64,000 nucleotides of DNA from Rhizophagus clarus (GCA_015698045.1 BLAL01000020.1:930001-994000), one strand, 5' to 3'. Shown: positions 31,287 to 44,410, counted from the stretch's first letter. The notes: generated from the letters alone by a model not told the origin. Numbers and translations are program-made.

Positions 31287-33035
31287 TATCAGCATTGGCT
31301 CAAAACTTCACAGTACACACTGGAAAAATGTGTTTCCTGCATTAACTCAAAAGAACAACAAAGTTGTATAAAAAGAAGTACATATAATACAGCAGTAGTC
31401 ATTCTGGTAAAAATGGTCAAGTTGTTTTCAACAGAGAATGGTTTTAGAATTATTACACTAACAGACTTAATATAATACAAAAAAGGATAAAGTCATAATT
31501 ATTTATTTGAGCAAGAACACCCAGTATTAGAAATTAAGATTGATAAACTAGAGATTGAAATAATACAAAATAGGATCTCATCAACAATATTGCAAGATAA
31601 ATTAATCCAACATCATGATAATATGACCAAATTGCACATTAATGAACTGCATATTTATACTGATGGATCATTAAATCTAAATTCAATTAATGGATACAAC
31701 CAAATAATTATGGGAGCAGGGTGGATAGTAAAAAATACAGAAATAGATTTCACATGTGAAATTACATACTTCCCTTCCTCTACAAGACCAGAATTGTTAG
31801 CAATTTTAACAGCCTTATTAACAGTTCCTATAAATAATAACACGCACATATATACAGATAGCCAGTCAGCAATTGATAGTATCAACAACATGTTACAATT
31901 AAAAGGGATTATAGAGAGGAAACTATTCAAACAAAATAATTACATTTTATTGTATGCAATAGTAGATTTAGTTTACATTAAAAAGATTAATTTAATTTTG
32001 CATAAAGTAAAAGGACATTCAGGATGTATATGGAATGATAAAGCAGATAAGTTAGCTAAAAAAGAAAGTGAATTAGCCCTAGAAAATAAAGACAGAATAG
32101 TAGATCTGAAACTCATTCTTAATAATAGTAATTTTGAGTTCATACCAAAATGGAGTGAAGTTTGCATAGATAAACAAATAAGAAAATTTTGTGCACAAAT
32201 ATCAGATGCTATATATGAAGCCAACTGGTCATGTAACAAATATTGGAGTGATATATTTATAGATCAACACAAAAATTGGTATTGGGATGCACATTGGGAA
32301 ACAACCAAAAGAGTTAATCATTTCAGCTGCAATTTCTTTAAAACTAATGATGAATTAATACATATTATAAAATGTCAAAATAATCTTTTGTCCACTATAG
32401 ATAATTTAAAACACAGATTAAATATTTACAACAATTTATTATGCCCTATATGTAATAAAGAAGAAGAAACACTGAAACATCTTACAATTTGTGAAGGCAC
32501 ACAAGAGAATTTTGAAGTAATTGAAAATCAAATTATTACAAAAATACTTAAAATTATAAAGAAACATAATTTAAAGAATAACATCAGTTATAATGAATTG
32601 AAAAAAATATTATTTAAATATAAAGATGAAGTTACTTCTGAATTAAAAGAAAAAAATAGAGTAGAATTAACTCGTGAATTAATTTCAAGTTCTATAATGA
32701 TGAATTTACAGCAGAAAACATCCAGAAAACTTAGTAAAATAATTACTAATAAAACAATTAACTTATTCCACAAATTTTTTAGGTCAATTCTTTGGAAGCA
32801 ACGTTGTGAAAAAATGCAACAACATGAACGTGATGCAGGAATCTCCCAAGCAGCAAAAAAAAGAAACACAAATTCAATACAAATCCTATCACCTAATACA
32901 CAAACAAATAATAACCGAAAATAAGAAGTATTGGAAAAATTAAAAACAAGTTTAAGCAGATATACAGATCATATTAAAGAATGGATAAAAAAAGGCAGTT
33001 CAATATCATGGAAATCAAAATCAAAAAAATTGTAA
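31287..33035 (+). pseudogene. LINE 1: RNase H and zinc-finger C-terminus
   Basis: Same frame as the RT. RNase H residues are all visible: ELHIYTDGSLNLN (Asp), STRPELLAILTA (Glu), HIYTDSQSAIDS (Asp) and KADKLAKKE (Asp). A zinc-knuckle-like CPICNKEEETLKHLTIC follows at about 32437-32490. One TAA at 32922-32924 is followed in frame by VLEKLKTSLSRYTDH and then TAA at 33033-33035. Domain set APE-RT-RNase H places it near the I or Tad-like LINE clades. Confidence 0.85.
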
Positions 33036-33277
33036 AAAGCAGCGTAGCGGGTCTTTTGACTTCCCTCCTATGATCACAAGGATGTAATATCTAAGATAGC
33101 TCATTTCACACGTGCTTACTTGTGTAGGAGAATCGTCAACCGACAGTACACATATGGGATTTCTTTAAAATGACGGATGGTTTATAGATTAATCATATTA
33201 GAATTAATTAATTATATTTTTTATGTAATTTACAAAAATTTTAATAAATCTATAAATGCGCTGCAGAAAAAAAAAAG
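33036..33277 (+). mobile_element. LINE 1 3' UTR and poly-A
   Basis: GC-richer start (GCAGCGTAGCGGGTC), then AT-rich sequence with AATAAA near 33243 and an A-run ending about 33277. This is taken as the 3' end of the LINE. The next 350 bp (33278-33623) hold repeats of TTTGGCTTA and AATAATTTGACTT words and no ORF. Confidence 0.6.
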
Positions 33278-33623
33278 TTTTAAATCAGAATATTTATAAT
33301 TACTTTTTATTTTAATTAATGGTTTTTTGTTAAATAATACATCTAATACATTAGTGTAACTTGGCTTTATTCTAACAATTTGGCTTAGTTTTAATAATTT
33401 GACTTATTCTAATAATTTAGCTTGTTAAAATTTCCTGTATTATTTAATTGCAATAATTTGGTTTAGCTTTAATATTTTGACTTGATTTTAATTATTTGGC
33501 TTAAATCTTATTACATCACTTAATTTACTAATAATAAAAATAAATATAAATACTGCTTACCAAAAATGTAGTGGAAAAGAAAGTTCTAATTATTTATTTA
33601 TATAACTTGGTATATATTAAAAT

Positions 33624-34232
33624 AAAGAACCACCTTTTAATGATCTATATGTAGTGAGTACTACTACTTCTATTAATTGGTGGACATCTGTAGAACTAAA
33701 AAAAAGAGAAGATCCTATTAGGAAACTTGCATTAAGAATGCATAGAATTATGCCTCATAATGCAAATTGTAAAAGAGATTTTTCTATATTAAGATGGTTT
33801 CTTAGTAAATGATATATCAAGTAAGTAAATTTGGAATATTCAAACATTAAATTTTTTAGTTATTTCATTTAATATTTTGCTTTTATAATAGAATTAATAT
33901 CAAATGGCTTCAAGCATATCTTATAATAAATGCAAAATTAGAGCTGAATTATATAAATGATGAAATAACTTTAGAAGAGTTTGAAATAATGGTTTGATGA
34001 TGAAAATGATGAAAATCTTATTAATTTTGAAAATATTAATGAGATTGAAGAAGCTGTAGATTTAAAAGGAGTAAATAATAATAAACTAAAAATTACAAAT
34101 TTTATTGATTTATCAACAAGTTTATTAAGTAATAAAAAAGATAAAAAAGATAAGGAAGTAAGTATAATGAACTATGAAGACTTAAATTTTGATGTTGATG
34201 AATTAATAAATAGGTTTAAAGAGTTAATTTAA
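33624..34232 (+). pseudogene. hAT transposase, C-terminal dimerisation region
   Basis: The first exon-like piece reads SINWWTSVELKKRED, LALRMHRIMPHNANCKRD and FSILRWFLSK, the W-W and C-R-x-F-S pattern of the hAT C-terminal dimerisation domain. It has an in-frame TGA before a GTAAGT donor near 33822. After an ATAATAG acceptor near 33890 the frame continues as KWLQAYLIINAKLELNY and EITLEEFEIMV, then needs a 1-nt shift to enter an acidic tail ending at TAA 34230-34232. The rest of the transposase is absent. Confidence 0.7.
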
Positions 34233-34449
34233 TTATTTATTTTTATTATTTACAAAATATTGTATTTTATAGATTATTATTATTTATATATATCTTTTTT
34301 ATTTTATTAATATATTAGAATTTTTTTGCAATTCATAGATATATTTTATTTTTTATTTTTTATTAATGTTTATAATTTTGTGATAAAAAATATATTTTAT
34401 AATAAAAAAATTTTTAATAATAAAAAAAATCAAACTAATTGAAGAACAT

Positions 34450-34595
34450 GAAATATAGGATATGGGATGGGATATAGGATATGGGATTTGGGTGGGATTG
34501 GAATTTGGGATTGGAATGGGATTATGACAAATGGGATGGGATAAATAGGATTGGGATTGGGATTTGGGTGGGATGGGATATGGGATTTTTCCAAT
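34450..34595. repeat. GGGATTGGGAT minisatellite
   Basis: Irregular GGGAT, GGGATTT and GGAATGGGAT words make the plus strand G-rich in an AT-rich setting. Several G-triplets are close together, so a G-quadruplex is possible. It may be the subterminal region of the adjacent hAT remnant. Confidence 0.65.
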
Positions 34596-34599
34596 TTCA

Positions 34600-35228
34600 T
34601 TAATATGAGCAGTAAGTATATTTATAATATATACGTTGAACTATCAATTTATTTAATTTGTGTAAGCATTATATAAGAAATTTCTTTTTTTAGCTATGGG
34701 ATAAAATATTTGATAATAATTATACAAAATCATTTTAATTAATGATCGTCAACTCAAGTGACATTTTTGATGTCTAATAATAATATTGTAATAATAATTT
34801 ATAAAATTATTTAAAAAATAAAAATTCTGAATTTTTTTTTTTATTAAAAAAATTTGTATAAATAAAGACTTTTTTTTTAATTTTTTTTTTTTTTTAAAAA
34901 AAAAAATTATTTTAAATTAAATTTTTTTTTTTTCAAAGATTGTGATTGGCTTTATTAAAAAAACAATTTGTAAAAATATATGAAAGCAGAAAGCACATTT
35001 AATACAAAACACTTATTCCACTCTATTTAATTTATATAAGCCTATTATTATAGTTTTCAAAAAAATTGACCTGTATAAAAATACATACATATATATAAAT
35101 GATTACAAATTACACAATATAAACAAATAATAACTAATGGAAACTTAATCATGTGACTATATAATTTATTGAAAAATAGTTTTAATAAATTTATTTCTTT
35201 AAATATATAAAAATTTATATAAGAAATT
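34600..35228. other. AT-rich sequence without genes
   Basis: Long T and A runs around 34830-34935; no feature recognised. Confidence 0.4.
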
Positions 35229-35230
35229 AT

Positions 35231-36054
35231 ACAGTGAAATTTGATATAATGGAATCATCCGTTTTAGTAAAAATATCTGGTATATTGAGATTTTTGATAT
35301 ATTAAAAATTTTTGATATACCAGATTTTATATATAAATCATGTAAAATTCCATTATATTAAGTTTTATTTGTGTGACATGTGTGATAAACATTAAAAAAT
35401 TTAGATTATTTTTATTTAAAATATTATTAAAAAATTTTATATACTGAAATTAACTAAAACTTAAAAAAAATCATTTGTTCTACCCTGTTTTTGCTTTTTC
35501 TTACCAGCTGAAATAATTTTTTTCTTTAGTTTAAACAAATTTTACATATCTGAATTATTAATACTCAAATCATTTTACCGAACATAATTAATTAATTTCT
35601 CAATGCTGTTTAATGCATCAGAAGTAATAATAGGTTCATTATTTTCTTGCTTCATATGTTTTTCTGCTACACTTCAACCTCTAACTATATTGACAATTTT
35701 CTCTAATATTAATTTTTCTTTGGCAACTAATTTATCATCAATATTAATATATTCTTTCATATTCAAAGGATTGGCAATTGGTAATTCATTAATTAATAAT
35801 TGTAAATTTTCAATATCATCTTCAACTTCACTATTATCACTATTAGAAGTATTAGGTTTATTATCAGAAAGAATTTCAGTTTTAACCTAACCATTAATGA
35901 TTGTTTTTTTAATCATCATTTTCCAAGCCTTAGCAATTAAATTGATGAAGTCAAGAATATTGATGAGAGGTAGAATTTAATCATAATCATCATATAAATC
36001 ATATACCTAAATCCAATTTTTACATAATAATTTGCAGTATTATATTACATATCA
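35231..36054 (-). pseudogene. pogo/Tigger-like element, transposase C-terminus
   Basis: CAGTGAAATTTGATATAATGG at 35231, after TA, looks like an element terminus (shown in part), and TCTGGTATAT with its inverse lies just inside. On the minus strand (about 35975-35475) the frame gives INILDFINLIAKAWKMM and KKTIING-stop-VKTEIL, the C-terminal pattern of DDE_1 (CENP-B/Tigger) proteins. An acidic tail follows (VEDDIENLQLLINELP, then TSDALNSIEKLINY). Several stops are present. The left part is missing, cut off where the repeat copy at 36055 begins. Confidence 0.55.
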
Positions 36055-36840
36055 AAGGCTGCCAAATCAGGAATCATTTAGGCTATCCTATAGGGGCTTA
36101 GATGATTCCTGATTTTTTTTAATTTATTTTATCAGAGTACCTAATTGGTAACTTTAAAATAGTGTAAATCAGGTATATATAGGATATCAATAGGATATCA
36201 ATAAGATACCTATTCATTTGCAACTGGATATCAATAAGATTGGCCTATTGCTATCCAGTTTTTTTAATTTACTTGTTTGGATTAACCTATTGATATCTAT
36301 TTTTCTTATCTGACAACTTACTGATTGATATTATTTTTACTAATTGTAACAATTTATGTGTATAATTTACTAAATTGTAATTAATAGGTTATGTCTGATT
36401 ACGAAAAATTTAATATTTAGAATCAAATACATGTTTTCAATTGATTACTAATTGCTACCTAATTGTCAATTTTATTACTATTGATTTATATTGCTAATTT
36501 TATTTTAATTAATTACAAATGCCAAATTAATGAATTATTACAAAATTACATTATATTATTATTTGCTATTCTAAATATTTTACTATAATACCTAGCTAAT
36601 TTGCTTAATCAATAAAATATTAATAATGCTTAAATTTCTCCTTGTCAAGATATTTCATCAGTTCTGACTTTTAAGGATTCTATTATAAAAAAAATGAAAC
36701 ACTGTTAATAATATTTACTAACATTTTAATTTGAAAAAATTTTTATTTGAGTGTTGATTCTGAAGCGTCTAAAGAGATTTACAATTCCAATAGCCCAAAT
36801 AATTAAGTTGACATCTGAATTCTAAAGAAAAAAAGAAAGG
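36055..36840. repeat. Dispersed repeat, copy B: head
   Basis: Second copy of the sequence at 16197-16929, same orientation, starting AAGGCTGCCAAATCAGG. Confidence 0.8.
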
Positions 36841-38470
36841 AAAATTAGTATTAAAAATTAGAAGAAAAACAATTAGAAAAAGCTTACCAATTTGAAATTA
36901 CAACCATAAGAGAATCTAAAAGCTACAAAAAAAAGTAGAAGGCCATTAGTATACGCCTATATGCCTTTTATTTTAAAAAAGTTCTTTTTTTTTTTAAGCT
37001 CATTAGTTCAAAATAGCGTCCAAGAATCTGGAAGCTACAAAAAAAAAATAGAGTAGAAGGTTAGTATAATGCTATATGTTTTTTATTTAAAAAAAATGAA
37101 AAAATATTTTTTATTTAAGCTTATCAGTTTGAAATAGCATTCAAAGAGTCCAGAAGCTACAAAAAAAAATAAAGTAAAAGGTTAGTATAATGCTATATAC
37201 CTTCTACTTAAAAAAAAATGAAAAATTATTTTTTTTTTTAAGCTTACCAGTCCAAAATGGTGTTTAAAGAGTTTGAAAGCTATAAAAAATAAATAAAGTA
37301 GAAGGTTAATATAATGCTATACACCTTCTACTTAAAAAAAAATAAAAAATTATTTTTTTTTAAGCTTATCAGTCTGAAATAGCATTCAAAGGAGTCTGGA
37401 AGTTACAAAAAAAAAATAAAGTAGAAGATTAGTATAATGCTATACGTCTTCTACTTAAAAAAAAATGAAAAATAATTTTTTTATTTAACTCATCAGTCTG
37501 AAATAATGTCCAAAGAAGTTTGAAAGCTACAAAAAATAAATAAATTAGAAGGTTAATATAACACATATACATCTTCTACTTAAAAAAAAATAATTTTTTT
37601 TTATTTAACTTATTCTGGTTTAGAATGACTCTAGAGGCTATTAAAAAAAAATAAAGTAGAAGGTTAGTATAATGCATATACGTCTTCTACTTAAAAAAAA
37701 TAAAAAATATTTTTTTTATTTAACTCATCAGTCCAAAATGGTGCCTAAGGAATCTGGAAAGCTACAAAAAAATAAAAAAATAAAAAAGAAGGTTAGATAT
37801 GCCTTTTATTTCAAAAAAAAAATAAAAAAATATTTTTTTTTAAATTTACCAGTCTGAATTGGTGTTTAAAAAGTCCAGAAGCTATAAAAATAAATAAAGT
37901 AAAAGGTTAGTATAACGTCTATATGCCTTCTACTTAAAAAAAATTTAACTAACCAGTCCAAAATAGTGTTTAGAAGGTTTAGAAGTTACAAAAAAAAAAT
38001 AGAAGGCTATTAGTATATGCCTATATGCCTTCTACTTAAAAAAAATGTTTTTTTTTACTTTTTTAAGCTTAACAGTCTGGAATGGTGTCCAGGAAGTCCA
38101 GAAAGCTATAGAAAAAAAATAAAATAAAAGGTTAGTATAATGTCTATATGCCTTCTACTTAAAAAAAAATAAACTTTTTTTATTTAACTTATTACTTGTT
38201 TAGAATAGCATCTAGGAGGTTCAGAATCTATAGAAAAGAAATAAAGTAGAAGGTTAGTTTAACGCATATATGCCTTCTATTTAAAAAAAGTAAATTTCTT
38301 TTTTTTATTTAACTTATCAGTCCAAAATAGCATCCAGAATTTGAAACCTATAGAAAAAAATAAAATAGAAGGTTAGTACAATGCCTATACATCTTCTACT
38401 TAAAAAAAAAATTTTTTTTTACTTTTTTAAGCTTACCAGTCTGAAATGGATCCAAGGAGTTAAAATGAGT
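36841..38470 (-). repeat. Copy B: array of about fourteen ~120-bp exon/intron-like units
   Basis: Same unit as 16930-17860, but longer and more decayed. Only about four or five of fourteen minus-strand donors keep GT (the rest mostly read AT), while TACTAAC branch-point words remain in most units. The ORF at 37672 is only repeat translation. Confidence 0.75.
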
Positions 38471-39101
38471 AGAAAGTTAGTATAACGCTTATATGCACAG
38501 GTTAAAAGCTAATAAATCAGGCATATGCCCTATTGATAACTATTAGACTAATAGGTTAGCTAAAATTTAATAATCAATAGGGCATATACCTGATTGATAA
38601 CTATATAAAAATTTAAGTTAGCTGAATTGATCATATTTTTTAATTTGAATAAATTAGGTAATAATTCAATAGTTATCATTCAGTTTGATATATAATTATT
38701 ACTACTCATAAAACTGAATTCAATCAGTATATACTGATTGATGACTATCAGACAAATCTGTTTGATGTAATAATATTATTTATTTATATTATTTCTTACT
38801 GAATTTAATATATAAAAATTAAACTATTTTAGAATTATTTGCTGATCAATTATTTTATATAAATGTGACATGTATCATGATAAAAATTTAATTATCTTGA
38901 ATAAATAATTTGGTTAAAAAAACTTTGAAAAAAAAATCTTTTTATTTTATAAAATAAAATTGATTTTCTTGAAACTGATTTTTTTTTAAAAAAAATATTT
39001 ACTTTTCTCTGTTTACACATCTGATCTTAAGAAAAAAAAATTACATTAACTACTTCCTGTAACTAACAACATTAATACTGGAACTCACTGTAACATTTAA
39101 A

Positions 39102-39871
39102 CATATTGGCTGATTTGCAAAATTTGGCAATCATCAGTTATGTGATGCAGTATTAATTAAAATTGATCAAAACCGTTCTCACACAAGAAAAAATAATTAA
39201 AAAATATAAAAAATAAGTAAAATAACCTTTAAGATCCTTCCCAAAAAATTTACCTCTTTTAATCTGAGCCTAGTAGAAGAAATTTCTAAAAAAAAAAGGA
39301 AAAAAATATTATAAAGTTAGTCGATTAAAAAAAAGAAACAAAATTCCAGAATATTTAACAATTTAATAAAAAAAAATTAATTTAAAAATAATTAATAACA
39401 AATATCAAATAGATTTTAATAAAAAACTATTCAATACATAATTTAAATTTGTTAAAATATCATTATTAACACAGAGCTATTTATTTATTTAAAGATTTTT
39501 TTGAATAATTTTGTTGTTTATACAAGATTTTTTTTATAAACTATAAAAAAAAAAATAAAAAAAAATAAAAAAAAATAGCTGTAAGTTGTATACAATGTAA
39601 AATAACTATTGGTATACTTGCAAAAATTCTTAACTTACTTTGGTGGGAAAGTTGATGGGAAGTTAATGGGGAGTTTAATAGGAAGTTCACAAAAGAAAAA
39701 AATTTTTTAACGCTACTTTGTTGAAGTAATTTTTTGATATCATATGTCATATGATTATATAGCATAAATGTAACCATTTTTGTAAAACTTGTGAAACTTA
39801 TTTTTTATTAAATTAATGTCAAATTCCTTAGTTTAAGTTAATTTTGTTAATTCTGCTGATCGGCCCATATG
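39102..39871. mobile_element. Probable ~770-bp insertion in the left arm
   Basis: This segment is absent from the right arm, where AACATTCAAATCCTGC joins directly. Its ends are related in inverted orientation (CATATTGGCTGATTTGC and CATATGGGCCGATCAGC). A clean target duplication is not visible. The minus-strand ORF inside (39541-39777) is low complexity. Confidence 0.45.
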
Positions 39872-40383
39872 ATTCTGTAAAGCATCATTCTTCATATATT
39901 TTGATATGCTTTCCTTTTCCCTTTAGTGGTAGTAGTAATCATATTAAAAGTTGATATTGAAATCCAGAAGAAATGGTTCAAATAAATCAATATGATCAGT
40001 TATAGTAAGCAGTTGCAATTTGGTTGGTCATTTGACTTACTGATCTGACTTACTAATACAACTGATAATCTTTTTTTCAATTTATTCTAGATTGAAAGAA
40101 AATGAAAAATTAAAGTTGGTTTGTATGCCTTCTACTTAAAATATATAAAAAAATAATAATATATATATTAATATATATATATATATATATTTTTATTTTT
40201 AATTTACTGGTCTGAAATGAGTCTAGAAGTTCTTTTGTTTTTTAATAGCAGTTTTTAAATTGACTTTAATTTTTTATTTTCTTTTAATTTAGAATAAATT
40301 GAAAAAAAGATTATTAACCATATTAGTAAATCAGATCAGTAAGTTAGATAACCAACCAATTGTAACTGCTTACCGTAACTGAT

Positions 40384-41966
40384 AGGACCCAGAAATATAT
40401 ATATAAGGGTCAGGTGGCGAAAAATTTTTTTACTATGAGCTGTACGCAGAGACTTTTTATATGAGTAGTACGCATAATTGACACCTGATATTGAAAATCC
40501 TGCAAAAATACGCAAATAAAATTTCAGACATTAAGTTATAAATTATTTTATTATGATTTCTATATTATTTATTTAATAGAATTTATTCTAATTTACCATT
40601 TTTTCAATAATATTTTTCTAAAATTTCACTTTTTAACCCTTAGAAATTTCTTTCAATTAGTACTAAATATGTATTACAATGCGGTTAACGCATATGGGCC
40701 AATTTTTGGAATTAGACTTTTACATTCAAAAAATTAATATTTTTATACAAATAAAAATTACCAGTTAAGTAAAACTAATAGATCTATAAAAAAAATAAAA
40801 TTAATTATCATATGATTTTTATTTTTTTAACATAATAATTTTAAAATTTAAAAAATCGAATTAAAATTGTTGTGACAAAACTGTGAATAACATCGCGAAT
40901 ATCTGCGCTAAGATGCTAAATTTATATTCATTCGAAAGAGGAAACCAAGATCTATCTAATGAATATAAAATCTTAACGATTGAATCACTGGTTGCCGAGT
41001 AAATGCGTAAAATAGATTTATTTTTAATCTTTAACTTTGAACGTGAATATCTCCGCACCTAGTGATTCAATTTCAAAGATCTTTGTTCGTCACGATCGAG
41101 TAAGTTCTCACCTTTCAAATGAATATAAAATTATAATATTAGCATACGTAGAAGCTGAAATATTCACGATTTTGTAACTTGAATTAAAGTCCGACATAAA
41201 AAATTTAAAATTATTATAATAAGAGATTTTGAATTATTGTTACCTTATTTAAAAGACCTTTATTCGCTATTTAAGACTTTAAATTAAATAGTAAATCTAT
41301 TAAAATAAATATTAAAAATTAAAAAATTAGAAATATAAAATTAGTTTTTTTAAAGTTAAAAAAAAACTTTTAAAAGTCCTATTATATTTATAATTCACAC
41401 TTTTATTTTATAAATATCTTACAAAAAAAAAGAAAACTTAAGATAAAAACGAATAAAAAAATAATTTTTCATGTGTAGAAAATATTAATTTTTTTTTTTT
41501 TACTTACTATTTAAAAATAATCACTTTATATATTTATAAACTTTTTAACAAAAAAGTGAGTAAAAAGTGATTGAAAAAAGAAGTAGTTATTCTTGTTTTT
41601 AAAAATTTTTTTTTATTTTTTAATAAATTCGAATCATCTGAACATTGTAACGCAAAAATTAATTGAGGTTTGTTTAACATAATTTTTGTTAAATAGTTAA
41701 ATTTTTATGAAAATCTTAATTTTAGCTAATTCCACGGATTGCGGATATCGGTACAGTAAATATATTATATATATAAGATTAGCCCAAAAATACGCAACCT
41801 AATTTTTTACATATAAAAATTTTGATAAAAAATACGCAATCTTGATGCCTAACTATGGATGAAAAATTCTTAAATTGTACGCAAATCAAAACTTTACTCC
41901 GTCTAATTCCACTATGATGGCGACGCATCTGTGTACCCTACCCCTGTATGTATATTTCTGGGTCCT
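40384..41966. mobile_element. 1583-bp hAT-like non-autonomous element with 8-bp duplication
   Basis: Flanked by TAACTGAT at 40376-40383 and 41967-41974. Removing the element and one copy gives ACTGATCATATTG, matching the intact opposite arm of the inverted repeat. Ends are AGGACCCAGAAATATA and its reverse complement, with weaker similarity further in (GGGGT). Eight-bp duplication suggests the hAT or P superfamily. No transposase is encoded; the minus-strand ORF at 40861-41058 has no support. Confidence 0.8.
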
Positions 41967-42706
41967 TAACTGATCATATTGATTTATTTGAGCTGTTTCT
42001 TCAGGATTTCAATATTAACTTTTAATATGATTACTACCGCTAGAGGGGAAAGGAAAGCACATCAAAAAATATGAAGAATAATGCTTTGCAGGATTTGAAT
42101 GTTACAGTGAATTTCAGTATTAATGTTGTTAATTATAGGGAGTAGTTAATGTAATTTTTTTTTTCTTAAGATTGGATATGTAAGCAGAGAAAAGTAAATA
42201 TTTTTTTTAAAAAAAAATCAGTTTTCAAGGAAGTTAATTTTAATTTATAAAACAAAAAGATTTTTTTTTCAAAGTTTTTTTAACTTCAAAATATTTATCC
42301 AAAATAATTAAACTTTTATTATGATACACATTGCATTTATATAAAATACGTAATTGTTCAGCAAATAATTCTAAAATAGTTTAATTTTATATATTAAATT
42401 CAGTAAGAAATAATATAATATGCATAAATAATATTATTAGATCAACAGATTAGTCTGATAGTTATCAATCAATATATACTGGTTGAATTTAGTTTACAAG
42501 TAGTAATAATTATATATTAAACTGAATAATGACTATTGAATTATTACCTAATTTATTCAAATTAAAAAATATGATCAATTTGGCTAACCTAAATTTTTAT
42601 ATAGTCATCAATCAAGCATATGCTCTATTGATTACTAAATTTTGACTAACCTATTAGACTAATAGTTATAAATAGGGCATATACCCAATTTATTAGCTTT
42701 TGACCT

Positions 42707-43457
42707 ATAAATGTTATTGAAGATACCAAAGAAAATTCTAAAGAATTGTGGATTGTTCTTCAAGATATTTCCAAAGTATTTGATTCGATTAGCTTAGACT
42801 TTTTATGTCTGGCCTTAATATGCATAGGATTACCTTCTCATGCAGTCTCTTATATTACTAATTTATTTAAAGGTCAAACTATTCAAGTAATCACAGCTTT
42901 TAGTCCTTCTTTCTCCTTTCAAGCGGAAGATGGGATTGATCAAGAGGATAGTCTTTCTCCTCTATTGTGAAGGATTTATTATGATTCCCTCTTAACCACA
43001 GTTACTGCTTTTCCAAATACTGGTTACATCATAGATTGCACTTGGTCTCACAACCTGAGAGACCCAATTACTTGGGAACAATTTTCATTTCACATTGCAG
43101 CTTTAACCTACATGGATAATACTGCTTGGATTGACAGCAATAGGAATAGAATACAATGCACCTTAGATATTGCTCGTAGTTTTTATAAACTAGTCAACAT
43201 TAAGATTAACCACAAGAAATGCAAACTTATAGAGTTATAGTTATTAACCCATCCCTACCAAAATTCTTACTTATGGTAACTTTAATCGACTAGGAATGGG
43301 ATGTCATTAAACTTATTAGAACTGAAGCGTGATACCTTAGCATTTGGATTTCCTTCAGAAATATAAGAACTCTCATTAAACAACGTCTTATTTGTATAAA
43401 AGACAAATTTTTAGTGATCATTCAACATAAAAAACTTTCTATTGTGCATGTTATATA
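42707..43457 (+). pseudogene. LINE 2: reverse transcriptase fragment
   Basis: Starts directly at the edge of the inverted repeat with NVIEDTKENSKELWIV, then LQDISKVFDSISLDF and ADGIDQEDSLSPLL-like sequence (here AEDGIDQEDSLSPLL), stop at 42968-42970. Further on, in the same or nearby frames, TYMDNTAWIDS at about 43106-43135 is the catalytic box with the second Asp changed to Asn. It is clearly related to LINE 1 at 29.6 kb. The 5' part is missing. Confidence 0.8.
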
Positions 43458-44305
43458 CAGTGAGCATCAAAACAAATGCACTAAAATTTTTTAAAGTTGT
43501 TAATTATTCTTATTAAATCAATTTAAATCCAATTAAAATAAAATTTAAAATATAAATAATATATAATATAAACTATTAAAAAACAGAAAATTCAATATAA
43601 ATTCATTAATTGGTTTTTTAATTACTTAATATTAAACTAAAAAAACTTGGTGCTTTTGTTTTGCTACTTTTTAAAATTTTTAAAAAATCAAAATTTTTAC
43701 AAAATTGTATTATAATTTTATAATAAAAAAATGTAAAATTAATTATCAAATAGCTTAAATTATTAATTAAAATTAAAAAATCAATATTTTTTAATAATAA
43801 TTTAATTTATTTATTTAATAAATATAGTTAAAAATTATTATAAAACATATAAAATTTACAATTTTTTAGTATAAGGTTTTTTTTGAATAAAATTAGATCA
43901 AAGATTTTTATAATAAAATAATATTAAACTTTAGATTTTTCTAGTTAAGGAAAACATGTAAAAAAAAACTGCATTTGCAACAGACCTCTAGTTAGTAAGA
44001 AATCATTAGTTAAAAAATAGTAATGATTTTTATTTTACATATAGTGAAAATTATTTCTATATGTAAAATGAAAATCATTACCATTTTTTAACAAGTAATT
44101 TCTTACTAACTAGAGGTCCGTTACAAATGCAGTTTTTTTCGCATATTCTTCTTAACTAGAAGAATCTAAAGTTTAGTGTTATTTAATTATAAAAATCTTT
44201 GATTTAATTTTATTTAAAAAAAATCTTATACTAAAAAATTGTAAATTTTATATGTTTTATAATAATTTTTAACTATTTTTATTAAATAAATAAATTTATT
44301 TATTA

Positions 44306-44410
44306 TGGTGAACTGACCTTCGGTTGGGAGTACTGGAAGAGATTATAACCTAATCCTATCTTATCTAATAAATATAAGTGCGATTTCAACACCTTAAAAA
44401 AAAAAAAAAA
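44306..44410 (+). mobile_element. Short LINE-tail or SINE-like retroinsertion with 19-bp duplication
   Basis: About 90 bp beginning TGGTGAACTGACCTTCGG plus a poly-A tail, flanked by TAAATAAATTTATTTATTA at 44287-44305 and 44411-44429. The part CTGGAAGAGATTATAACC resembles CTGGAAGGGTTATATT near the 3' end of LINE 2, so a strongly truncated LINE is likelier than a SINE; no tRNA-like promoter boxes were seen. Confidence 0.75.

Larger units (their letters stand above)
38499..42706. repeat. Large inverted repeat (foldback) with later insertions
   Basis: The left end AGGTTAAAAGCTAATAAAT at 38499 is matched in reverse complement at 42706, and similarity continues inward. An inner part (about 39990-40383) folds on itself around an AT microsatellite at 40141-40190. 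The arms differ in length because the left arm has an extra segment (39102-39871) and the right arm contains the element at 40384-41966. No transposase. Confidence 0.75.

Noticed and set aside
32588-32869. Minus-strand ORFs across the LINE RT and RNase H
   Set aside because: They are shadows of the plus-strand LINE coding sequence, which has clear motifs.
35603-35890. Plus-strand 95-residue hydrophobic ORF
   Set aside because: The opposite strand encodes a recognisable pogo/Tigger C-terminus in the same place.
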